Source: Sphingobacterium sp. UBA1575
GTDB lineage: Bacteria; Bacteroidota; Bacteroidia; Sphingobacteriales; Sphingobacteriaceae
Assembly (NCBI GenBank): GCA_002322865.1
Contig: DCOH01000036.1
Location: 65,752-72,538 of the forward strand
Direction: 5' to 3'
Length of the DNA: 6,787 nucleotides
The translations under genes were made by a program, and so were the position numbers. Within the stretch, counting starts at the first letter, position 1, and every line of letters begins with the position of its first letter. Shown here piece by piece: positions 1-6,787 of this stretch. The notes under the pieces were generated by a model, which had not been told where the DNA came from, did no database searches, and saw only the letters and a list, made by a program, of their open reading frames with translations.

Positions 1-393
1 ACCATGACCTTGATCATGAGCAAGGACCGCAGTGCCCAAGGTATCCGCGAAGCATTGAATAGCGGACGCACCGTAGCCTGGTCAAGCAAATATTTATTTG
101 GAAAAGAAGAACACGTAAAGGCCTTATTCGATGCTTGTGTAACGTTGAGCCCTGTTTTCCATAAAAAGACCAACAAGGGTGTGGTTACCAATTACTATGA
201 AATCAAGAACAACAGCGACCTGTATTTCGAGTTGGTATTAAAATCCGGAAAAGGAACAAAAAAGATCGTCCTCTATCCTGGATCTGCCCAAACATTAACT
301 GCCGAAGCCAACCAACCTTCATTAACCTATGAAGTGGTTTCTACCTATATCCGAAGCGATAAACACCTGAACGTGGATATTCGCTTGAATTAA
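1..393 (+). CDS. PHP-superfamily (Sb-PDE-like) phosphodiesterase, C-terminal fragment
   Basis: This is the 3' end of a gene whose frame is already open at base 1, so the first in-frame ATG (4-6) is probably an internal methionine. What is seen: 130 codons ending in TAA at 391-393. They begin with TMTLIMSKDRSAQGIREALNSGR, then an AW-x-KYLFGKEEHVKALFDA segment, then a beta-rich tail ending VDIRLN. From family knowledge, the pattern 'R-x-MTL-(I/V)-x-x-K-(D/E)-R-S, REAL-x-x-GRT, L-G-(K/R)-EE' is how the PHP-type metal-dependent phosphoesterases annotated as Sb-PDE phosphodiesterases end, just after their catalytic core. The tail matches their small C-terminal beta domain. These enzymes hydrolyse phosphate diesters and are usually exported. 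The catalytic His/Asp ligands and any signal peptide lie upstream and cannot be checked here. The stop is only 26 bases before the SusC start, so the genes are probably co-transcribed. The superfamily call is fairly secure; substrate and exact subfamily are not. Confidence 0.72.
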   Translation, partial: TMTLIMSKDRSAQGIREALNSGRTVAWSSKYLFGKEEHVKALFDACVTLSPVFHKKTNKGVVTNYYEIKNNSDLYFELVLKSGKGTKKIVLYPGSAQTLTAEANQPSLTYEVVSTYIRSDKHLNVDIRLN

Positions 394-419
394 GAAAAAC
401 AAAACATAAACTGAAATTA
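394..419 (+). promoter_or_regulatory. A-rich, Shine-Dalgarno-less leader between phosphodiesterase and susC
   Basis: These 26 bases are almost all A/T with a few C and G, and contain no GGAG-like ribosome-binding site before the ATG at 420. Such A-rich leaders are typical of Bacteroidota, where Shine-Dalgarno pairing is little used. The gap is too short to hold a full Bacteroidota promoter (TTG, about 20 bases, TAnnTTTG) and no such -7 box is present. It is therefore read as a translation-initiation region inside an operon. A promoter inside the preceding coding sequence cannot be excluded. Confidence 0.4.
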
Positions 420-3400
420 ATGAATCGATCGATCTTGAGGATTAGCCAAGGAAGCCTAATGTTATTATTAGGGCTTTCCTGTATTTCGCAGGCATCAGGG
501 CACATCAGGTATGTGCCTTTGAAATCCTATGCTGCACAAGAATTGATTAATGTACGTATTACGGTACTTGATCAGAGTTCTGGGAAGCCCTTGGAGGGTG
601 TGAGTATTAGTGCAAACAACCGAGCAATTGGCCTTACAGGCAAAGACGGGGTGTTTAGTGGTTCTGTTGTAAAAGGGACAACATTGAGCCTAAGAATGAT
701 AGGTTATAACTCTACAACCGTAAAGGTGGAACAGGAAACCTATTCCATCAGGTTATCGGCTGTAGACGAATCGATCGAGGAAGTCGTAGTGACGGCTTTG
801 GGGATCAAGCGCGAAGAGCAGGCCTTGGGTTATTCTGCTACGACCGTGAAAGGCGAGCAATTGACCGAGGCGCTATCCAATAACTGGATGGATGCTCTTT
901 CCGGAAAAGTAGCTGGTGTAAACCTGATGCGGTCCAATGCAGGACCGGTTGGAACCACCAAGATCATCCTTCGTGGGGAAAATAACCTAACTGGAGAAAA
1001 TGGTGCCCTGATCGTTGTCGATGGGGTCATCATGAACGGCGGTTCTGGCCGATCATCAGCTCTAGGTTCTGATGGCGCCTATGGAACGGGTTCCGACAAC
1101 ATGCCGGTAGATTATGGTAACGGTATGGACGACATCAACCCAGAGGATATCGAAAACATCACGGTTCTGAAAGGTCCAGGTGCTGCCGCACTTTATGGTT
1201 CCCGCGGAGCCAATGGTGCAGTTATTATTACCACCAAATCGGGATCTGCGAAAGGCAAGGGAATAGGAATTACCGTTAATTCTAATGCAGCCTTTGAAAG
1301 CATGAACCGATCACCAGATCTGCAATACCAATACGGACAGGGTTTGGATGGTGCAGCCCATTATTCTTTCGGTACTTCCGTGGATGGGAGTAGCACCAGT
1401 GGAACCAGTTCCGCATATGGCCCTAAATTCGATGGTCAGGAGTTTTTCCAATATGATCCCATTTCACAGAAGGTCGGTGCAACAAGAACGCCTTGGCGGG
1501 CTTATGATGGTAAAGATGGCGTAAATGGTTTCTTTGATGTAGGAAGAACCTTCACCAATACGGTATCCATCGACGGAAGTACCGACAAGACAAATGCTAG
1601 GTTTTCGGCTACCAATACCCAGAACAAATGGATCGTTCCGAATACTGGCTATAAAAAGAATTCATTGGCATTGTCCGTCAACTCGAAAATCACGGATAAG
1701 TTGAGCATCAACTCTAAGGTGAATTATACCAACCGATGGTCGGATAATTTACCGGGAACGGGTTATGGAAACCAATCCTTGATGTACTGGTATATTTTCT
1801 GGCAACCAAGTGCTGACCAGAATTGGTTGAGGAATTATTGGGTGAATGGCGAAGAAAATAAGAAAATTGCCTATCCTTTCAGTAGTTTTCCGGAAAATCC
1901 ATACGCCATTTCCTACGAATTCATCAATGCGAATAACAGGCATACCATCACCGGAAATGCGCAGGCCGTTTACCAGTTTTCGAAAGCCTTGAAAGCGCAT
2001 ATTCGCGCAGCGATGGATATGGGGATCGAAGATAGAAATCAGAATAGGCCTTACGATGCCGGCTCGAAACTCCGGGAAGGATCATACCGTAGCCAATCGA
2101 TATTCTCCAAAGAAACCAATATCGATTTCTTAGTAACTTATAATAAAAAACTAAGTGATGATTTTGATTTCTCAGCCAATGTTGGTGGAGCCCAAGCACG
2201 TATTGATTACGATAGGGATGAAATGACTTCCGATGGTTTATACTATCCAGGCGTTTATAATCATAACAATTCGAAATATGGCGTAAAAAGCCGCCAGATC
2301 ATCGAGAGATCACAAACCAACAGCTTATATGCTTTGGTTACCACGAGTTATAAAGATTTCTTATTCTTAGATGCTACCTTCCGTAGGGATTGGGCAAGTA
2401 CCTTAGCTTCTCGCTTATATCCTAAAAAGGAATTGGGTTTCAATTACCCTTCCATTAACGGTAGTTTTGTCTTCTCTAAGATCTGGGATCTTCCAGAATT
2501 CATCAGTTTCGGTAAATTCCGCGCTTCGTATGCAGGGACTGGATCAGGTGTGCAAAAACCTTATCAAACCGAATTCTTCTATGAAAACCCAAACCCCTTA
2601 TTGGGAGGGGCTTTGACAAACCTTTCTACTCTTGCTAACCCCTTGATCAAACCTTTATCTACCTCTTCATTAGAATTTGGTGCTGATATCCGTATGTTCA
2701 GGAATAAAGTGAAATTGGATATCGCTTGGTATAAAGCCAATTCATCCAACCAACACTTGTACCGTTTTGTGGATCCCGCTTCTGGTGTAAGCCGTTTCTT
2801 GGTCAATTTTGGTGAGGTGGAAAACAAAGGTTTGGAAATCGGTTTGAACACCGATCAGATTAAAGCCAAAGACAATGGTTTTGGATGGTCATCCTACATC
2901 ACCTATACAGGAAATAAAAATATCATCAAGCAATTGACCGATAGTTCCATTGTACTTCAACAGCGTTCGGTAGGTTCTGGGCAGATTGTCGGTACGGTAG
3001 GCGGTAGTTTAGGTGATCTTTATGGTATAGGTTATCAACGAGCTCCTGATGGGCAGGTAATCTATGATGCATCTACCGGTTATGCAAAATTAACCAGCGA
3101 AGTGATCTATTTGGGGAATACCATTCCAAAAGGAAAAATGAGTTTCGGAAATAACTTCTCCTATAAGGGATTTCGTATGAACCTCTTATTTGATACCCAA
3201 TGGGGAGGCGTTGGCCATTCATTAACCCATTATAAATTAGCGGAACAAGGAAAAACCAAGAATACCTTACCTGGTCGCTACAGCAGTATCATAGGAAATG
3301 GGGTGATTCAAAATGCAGATGGAACGTATCGTCAGAATGACGTGATTGCCAAAAATGTGGATGAATATTACCGCTCTCATTTCGGTCAGGATAATGCCGA

Positions 3401-3662
3401 AGGAAGTACATACCCAACAGACTTTATCAAATTTAGGGAAGCGCGAATTGATTATAGCTTAAATAAGAATTTGGTTTCCCGTTTAGGGATCAACCGTGCG
3501 ACCATCGGTGTCTATGGCCGTGACCTTTTCATCTGGACCAAATGGCCAGCATTCGATCCGGAATTCGGAACATTGGATGGAGGAGATATTGTGAAAGGTT
3601 TTGAGATTGCTCAATTCCCGTCCACCCGTACTTTTGGATTTAACCTAATTGTTGGTTTCTAA
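420..3662 (+). CDS. SusC/RagA family TonB-dependent outer-membrane transporter
   Basis: This 1080-residue outer-membrane barrel would import a ligand using TonB/ExbBD energy, lidded by the SusD-like protein encoded next. Seen in order: a hydrophobic signal segment at about residues 11-25; a CarboxypepD_reg-like beta-sandwich at about 43-113 (VRITVLDQSSGKPLEGVSI, then a DGVFSGSV turn); the TonB-box/linker signature EEVVVTALGIKRE at 120-132; a plug domain at about 135-275 with ALSGKVAGVNL and the SusC signature INPEDIENITVLKGPGAAALYG at 239-260, followed by SRGANGAVIITTKSG; then a long barrel ending RTFGFNLIVGF with a terminal Phe, as outer-membrane barrels usually do. Length is normal for SusC. 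No N-terminal STN domain is present, so direct FecI/FecR-type anti-sigma signalling is unlikely. A strongly aromatic stretch at residues 456-474 fits the family's extracellular loop region. Family assignment is very secure. The ligand is unknown, but the upstream phosphodiesterase suggests a phosphate-containing one. Confidence 0.96.
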   Translation: MNRSILRISQGSLMLLLGLSCISQASGHIRYVPLKSYAAQELINVRITVLDQSSGKPLEGVSISANNRAIGLTGKDGVFSGSVVKGTTLSLRMIGYNSTTVKVEQETYSIRLSAVDESIEEVVVTALGIKREEQALGYSATTVKGEQLTEALSNNWMDALSGKVAGVNLMRSNAGPVGTTKIILRGENNLTGENGALIVVDGVIMNGGSGRSSALGSDGAYGTGSDNMPVDYGNGMDDINPEDIENITVLKGPGAAALYGSRGANGAVIITTKSGSAKGKGIGITVNSNAAFESMNRSPDLQYQYGQGLDGAAHYSFGTSVDGSSTSGTSSAYGPKFDGQEFFQYDPISQKVGATRTPWRAYDGKDGVNGFFDVGRTFTNTVSIDGSTDKTNARFSATNTQNKWIVPNTGYKKNSLALSVNSKITDKLSINSKVNYTNRWSDNLPGTGYGNQSLMYWYIFWQPSADQNWLRNYWVNGEENKKIAYPFSSFPENPYAISYEFINANNRHTITGNAQAVYQFSKALKAHIRAAMDMGIEDRNQNRPYDAGSKLREGSYRSQSIFSKETNIDFLVTYNKKLSDDFDFSANVGGAQARIDYDRDEMTSDGLYYPGVYNHNNSKYGVKSRQIIERSQTNSLYALVTTSYKDFLFLDATFRRDWASTLASRLYPKKELGFNYPSINGSFVFSKIWDLPEFISFGKFRASYAGTGSGVQKPYQTEFFYENPNPLLGGALTNLSTLANPLIKPLSTSSLEFGADIRMFRNKVKLDIAWYKANSSNQHLYRFVDPASGVSRFLVNFGEVENKGLEIGLNTDQIKAKDNGFGWSSYITYTGNKNIIKQLTDSSIVLQQRSVGSGQIVGTVGGSLGDLYGIGYQRAPDGQVIYDASTGYAKLTSEVIYLGNTIPKGKMSFGNNFSYKGFRMNLLFDTQWGGVGHSLTHYKLAEQGKTKNTLPGRYSSIIGNGVIQNADGTYRQNDVIAKNVDEYYRSHFGQDNAEGSTYPTDFIKFREARIDYSLNKNLVSRLGINRATIGVYGRDLFIWTKWPAFDPEFGTLDGGDIVKGFEIAQFPSTRTFGFNLIVGF

Positions 3663-3671
3663 TTGATTATC

Positions 3672-5192
3672 ATGAAATTGAAAAACATATTATTTGGAAG
3701 TCTGTTAAGCATCTTAGCACTTTCCTCATGCGATAAAGGTTTTGTTGACCTGAATGTCGACCCGACCAAAACTACGGAAGCCTATCCAGAGCAGTTCATG
3801 GCAAATGCATTGATCAATTCGGTGTCTGCCAATATGAACAGGAACAGAGGCTTCAACAATGAATTGATGCAGGTTACTGTATCAATAGGTGATGGTGAAT
3901 TCAAGGTTTTCCGTTATGACTTTAGAAGAAGTTGGTCGGATTATCTTTGGAGCAGCCATTTTATCAACATGTCCAATTACAAGGATATGTACAGTAAAGC
4001 GTTGAATGAATTGACCTTCAATACCTCTTATCAAGGTATCTCCATGATCTTACAGACATGGACCAATTCCATCTTAACCGATACTTACGGGGATATCCCA
4101 TATTCTCAAGCCACTTTAGGTAGAGATTCCCTATTGTTCGAACCAAAATTTGATGCACAGAAGGATGTCTATACGAACATGTTGATGAAGTTGGATTCGG
4201 CCAATACGCTTCTGAAGGCAAATAAGGCAATAGACCCCCTACAAGACCCAGTATATGCTGGATCAGTTGCGAACTGGCGCAAGTTTGGAAACTCTTTATA
4301 TCTGCGTTTATTGATGCGTGTGGCGCATAAAGCAGAGATCAAGGATTATGCGGAGGCAAAAATCAAGGAGATTTTGGAAACCAACAAATCGAACTATCCG
4401 ATTATTGCCAACAATGCTGAATCAGCAATCCTACGTTGGACAGGGGAAGGAGTTTACATTTCTCCATTCATGGCGACTCGGGTACAGGATTTTAGGGCAA
4501 CCGCAATTGCAGAATATTTCATCGATTTTTTGCGTGATACCAATGATCCGAGATTGAATATTCCAGATTATGGAGCCGCAGGGGTAAACCGTTGGGGAAT
4601 AGCGCCGGTATCGGGCAACTTTGTAGGTGTACCAAGTGGATATGCCCAAGGTTCAGAGGATTATTCCAGAATGTCTTATTTCTATTCGGCCGACCAAAAT
4701 GTGGGAGGGTACAGCATGCAGAGTGAGCCTATGACCGGAATGATCATGAACTTTGCAGAAGTGGAGTTCATCAAGGCAGAAGCCATGTTGAAGGGCTATA
4801 TTTCTGGAGATCCTAGTGTGCCTTTTTATTCCGGAGCGGCAAATTCCATTACCTTATGGACACCGACCTGGACAGGCAACATACAAGAACATTTGGCTGC
4901 TTCAGATAAAGAATGGGATGCTAATGCTTCGTTCGACCAAAAAATGGAGATGATCCATCAACAAAAGTATTTTGCCTTGTTCTTGGTAGATCTTCAACAA
5001 TGGTTTGAATACAGAAGGACCGGCCATCCAATTTTGCCAAAAGGAGCGGGGTTAAAAAACAACGGCGAAATGCCGGCTCGGATGCAATATCCGGTTTATG
5101 TACAGTCTTCGAACCCAGTAAGTTATCGGGAAGCAGTCGCTAGACAAGGTGCGGATGAAATCAATACAAAAATGTGGTGGCAAAAGCCTTAA
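3672..5192 (+). CDS. SusD/RagB-type (SusD-like_2) outer-membrane lipoprotein
   Basis: This is the surface-exposed ligand-capture partner of the SusC transporter just upstream. Starting at the ATG at 3672 gives 506 residues with a short basic N-terminus, a hydrophobic stretch and a lipobox LSSC with the acylated Cys at residue 20. An in-frame TTG at 3663 would add only three residues and is not needed. SusD-like_2 hallmarks seen: DLNVDPTK just after the lipid anchor (27-34), TDTYGDIPYSQA at 136-147, PKFDAQKDVY at 158-167, DPVYAGSVANWRKFGNSLYLRLLMRVA at 192-218, and the late helical motif NFAEVEFIKAEAMLKGY. These TPR-like helices belong to the branch called SusD/RagB nutrient-binding outer-membrane lipoproteins. 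The gap to the SusC stop is 9 bases, so translation is probably coupled. The residue after Cys is Asp followed by Lys; Bacteroidota do not follow the E. coli Asp+2 retention rule, so surface display is still expected. The ligand is not predictable from the sequence. Confidence 0.94.
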   Translation: MKLKNILFGSLLSILALSSCDKGFVDLNVDPTKTTEAYPEQFMANALINSVSANMNRNRGFNNELMQVTVSIGDGEFKVFRYDFRRSWSDYLWSSHFINMSNYKDMYSKALNELTFNTSYQGISMILQTWTNSILTDTYGDIPYSQATLGRDSLLFEPKFDAQKDVYTNMLMKLDSANTLLKANKAIDPLQDPVYAGSVANWRKFGNSLYLRLLMRVAHKAEIKDYAEAKIKEILETNKSNYPIIANNAESAILRWTGEGVYISPFMATRVQDFRATAIAEYFIDFLRDTNDPRLNIPDYGAAGVNRWGIAPVSGNFVGVPSGYAQGSEDYSRMSYFYSADQNVGGYSMQSEPMTGMIMNFAEVEFIKAEAMLKGYISGDPSVPFYSGAANSITLWTPTWTGNIQEHLAASDKEWDANASFDQKMEMIHQQKYFALFLVDLQQWFEYRRTGHPILPKGAGLKNNGEMPARMQYPVYVQSSNPVSYREAVARQGADEINTKMWWQKP

Positions 5193-5194
5193 TC

Positions 5195-6727
5195 ATGATG
5201 GAGATGAAAAATATGTTTAAGAAATTATTCGGATTTGCAGTGCTCGCAGGTAGCTTGGCAAGTTGTGCGGATACCAATTATCCAGGAGGGGAGGTGAGTC
5301 CTTATATCGGTATATATGATATCCGTAATTTATATAAAGGTTCGGCCATTGATCTGAACCTAGAAACCATGGAAGGATCCAATAGCCTTTCAGCAGTCGT
5401 AATCTCTGATCATTCTGGGAATAATCTTCCCGCAGGCATGTTGTTCGTGCAGGATGCCAGAAGGTTAAATTTATTAAGAGGTCTGGCCATTCCAATCGGA
5501 GATCTTGCCAAAGAGTATAAACCGGGAGATTCGGTAATCATCAATTTAGATGGAACGGTGCTGGATCGCGTGGATGGTATTTTGCAGATCAAAAATGTGG
5601 ATCAGAATCGCATCAATAAAGTGGCTTCAGATAGACCTGTTTATGCTACTTTAACCAATACCGCAAAGATTGCAGCGAAACCTTATGATTTCGAAAGTAC
5701 CTTGGTGGCCATTGTTAAGGGCGGTTATACTTACACGCCTGGACCGGGTCAGGTGATTTCTGGTGATCAGACCATCAATGATGGTTTTGGGACTATCACG
5801 GTGACTACCGACCCCAGTTCTGCTTTGGCAAACCTACCGCAGTATAAAATGGCAAATTACTATGGAATCGTGTTTACCAAACAGGAACAAGATAGTGTAA
5901 TTGCTTATCAAAAAATGCGTACTACCAAAGATTTGGTGGAGCTGAAATCCGTTTACAAAACGCCAAAAGTGATCATCACCGGTTGGAATAATGATCCAAA
6001 CGGTTCGGATAACAACCATGAATACATGCAATTCATGGCAACCGAGGATATTGATTTTGCAAAGACACCTTTTTCGGTAGTTACCACAAATAACGCCAAT
6101 GCTTCAACTCCAGTGGGTTTCCCACAAAAAGGTTGGGCTACAGGCGGAATACGTACCTATAAGATCAATCTGACCAAAGGAACGGCGAAAAAAGGAACTT
6201 TCTTTTATGTTGGAGGTACAAATGGATTGATTATGAGCTCCGGTTCTACCAGTATCAAACATGCCAATTGGATAGCGATGTATAATTATGGCGCCAATGA
6301 TGGCCAAGGTTTTGGAACCAAAACCACTAACCTGTTGGCCAATAGTGGAAATGCCTATGGGATTGCGATTTTTGCCGGAACGGATGTGACAGAGAAATCC
6401 ATCCCAGAGGATGTGATGTTCGTGGCTTCCGGTGGAAGCGTGGTAGGAAATGGTTTTGGTTATCGTATTGCCAATAATGATTTCTATGATATCATTAACC
6501 CGATCACACTGAACGAACAACCGTTCTATCGTTCCGGAACGAACACCAATAATATATCCTATAATACACCTTCCGATGCCGGATATTTCAATTATATGGG
6601 CGGAGAATATAACATGACATTAGGTCGTTGGACCAAAGCACGTGTTAAATATGCACCAATTCTGCCAAAGACTGCCGTTTTGGAGGATATTGAAAATCCA
6701 GAATTCGCAACCAAACTGGTCTATTAA
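5195..6727 (+). CDS. DUF5689 domain-containing lipoprotein, likely accessory to the SusCD pair
   Basis: This is a predicted lipoprotein of about 510 residues with no catalytic motif I can recognise. Seen: a basic start, hydrophobic FGFAVLAGSLAS and lipobox LASC with Cys 24 (counting from the ATG at 5195). Residues about 36-255 match what I know of DUF5689: IYDIRNLYKGSAI (40-52), VVISDHSGNNLPAGMLFVQD (68-87), a short RGLAIPIG strand (95-102), YKPGDSVIINLDG (108-120) and GILQIKN (128-134). This looks like a small beta-barrel, OB-like fold, by inference. Residues about 256-510 form a separate Gly/Asn/Thr-rich beta domain starting PKVIITGWNNDPNGSDNNHEYMQF (257-280), faintly like lamin-tail-type domains but not assigned. 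The start is ambiguous: in-frame ATGs at 5195, 5198, 5204 and 5213 and a GTG at 5174 that overlaps susD by 19 bases. A GGAG at 5200-5203 is spaced to serve the ATG at 5213. All give the same mature protein. As third gene after susCD it sits where SusE/SusF-like binding lipoproteins are found. Confidence 0.8.
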   Translation: MMEMKNMFKKLFGFAVLAGSLASCADTNYPGGEVSPYIGIYDIRNLYKGSAIDLNLETMEGSNSLSAVVISDHSGNNLPAGMLFVQDARRLNLLRGLAIPIGDLAKEYKPGDSVIINLDGTVLDRVDGILQIKNVDQNRINKVASDRPVYATLTNTAKIAAKPYDFESTLVAIVKGGYTYTPGPGQVISGDQTINDGFGTITVTTDPSSALANLPQYKMANYYGIVFTKQEQDSVIAYQKMRTTKDLVELKSVYKTPKVIITGWNNDPNGSDNNHEYMQFMATEDIDFAKTPFSVVTTNNANASTPVGFPQKGWATGGIRTYKINLTKGTAKKGTFFYVGGTNGLIMSSGSTSIKHANWIAMYNYGANDGQGFGTKTTNLLANSGNAYGIAIFAGTDVTEKSIPEDVMFVASGGSVVGNGFGYRIANNDFYDIINPITLNEQPFYRSGTNTNNISYNTPSDAGYFNYMGGEYNMTLGRWTKARVKYAPILPKTAVLEDIENPEFATKLVY

Positions 6728-6770
6728 CCAGTAGGTTCTTGATTAGCATCATCGTTAATATTATACAAAT

Positions 6771-6787
6771 AAAATGGGCTCCGAAAG
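6771..6787 (+). terminator. Possible intrinsic terminator, left half only (cut by window end)
   Basis: After the last stop codon, the window ends in an A run (6771-6774), a GC-rich arm GGGCTCC (6776-6782), the bases GAAA (6783-6786) and a G at 6787 that could pair with C6782. A C-GAAA-G tetraloop closing a GC stem is a common terminator shape, and the A run on the left would pair with a U tract on the right, giving a bidirectional terminator. The right arm is outside the window, so this is a prediction. The alternative is that the ATG at 6774-6776 starts another gene reading MGSE; its A/T-rich upstream sequence would fit that too. Confidence 0.4.

Noticed and set aside
424..434. Tandem GATC run (ATCGATCGATC) just after the susC start codon
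   Set aside because: It is palindromic and could suggest an operator or methylation site, but it is short, inside codons, and a similar ATCGATCGA recurs near 769. Coincidence is the simpler reading.
1785..1841. Aromatic-rich stretch in SusC (residues 456-474, eight Trp/Tyr/Phe)
   Set aside because: It looked like a special ligand-binding patch, but similar aromatic-rich W-x-R/P-N-x-D-x-x-W-L-like segments are common at this place in SusC-family proteins, so it is not unusual.
1749..2199. Two overlapping minus-strand open frames of 83 codons within susC
   Set aside because: Both lie inside the well-supported SusC barrel, overlap each other in different frames, and show no recognisable domain or signal.
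3663..3671. TTG start for the SusD-like protein
   Set aside because: It would directly follow the susC stop and add only three residues before a normal ATG that already gives a complete lipoprotein signal peptide.
6104..6520. A 138-codon open frame on the minus strand within the DUF5689 gene
   Set aside because: It is fully antisense to a convincing coding region, has no family resemblance, is rich in Ile/His as expected from reading Asn/Asp-rich codons backwards, and has no separate leader. It is a shadow frame.
6742..6759. Possible hairpin ATTAGC/GTTAAT with a six-base loop after the last stop
   Set aside because: Six mostly A-U pairs including one G-U wobble, with no T tract following. 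It is too weak to call a terminator, and the GC-rich half-hairpin at 6776 is a better candidate.

Overview
The window looks like a piece of a Bacteroidota genome, most likely Sphingobacteriaceae (Sphingobacterium- or Pedobacter-like). The reasons are a SusC/SusD outer-membrane pair, Bacteroidota-type lipoprotein signals, A-rich leaders without a clear Shine-Dalgarno site, and moderate GC content (judged by eye, not counted). All four genes lie on the + strand and are packed tightly, with gaps of 26, about 9 and about 2 bases. They therefore look like one transcription unit that begins upstream of the window.

Layout: (1) 1-393 is the C-terminal end of a PHP-superfamily phosphoesterase, resembling the family annotated as Sb-PDE phosphodiesterases. 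Its metal-binding core lies outside the window. (2) 420-3662 is a complete SusC/RagA-type TonB-dependent outer-membrane transporter of 1080 aa. (3) 3672-5192 is the partner SusD/RagB-type surface lipoprotein (SusD-like_2 type, 506 aa). (4) 5195-6727 is a lipoprotein of about 510 aa with an N-terminal DUF5689-like domain and a C-terminal half I cannot assign firmly. (5) 6728-6787 is a short non-coding tail. Its last 17 bases look like the left arm and GAAA loop of an intrinsic terminator cut by the window edge; a new start codon is the competing reading.

Inferred working model: the SusC barrel and SusD lid capture and import a ligand with TonB energy. The DUF5689 lipoprotein is probably an accessory substrate-binding or surface component, in the position SusE/SusF hold in the starch system. 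The phosphodiesterase would cleave a phosphate-ester bond in the imported or captured ligand. No glycoside hydrolase, polysaccharide lyase or sulfatase is visible. The one enzyme in the cluster is a phosphoesterase, so an organophosphate or phosphodiester-containing substrate is a more economical guess than a plain glycan. The substrate cannot be read from the sequence. No RNA genes, insertion sequences, CRISPR arrays or substantial repeats were seen.
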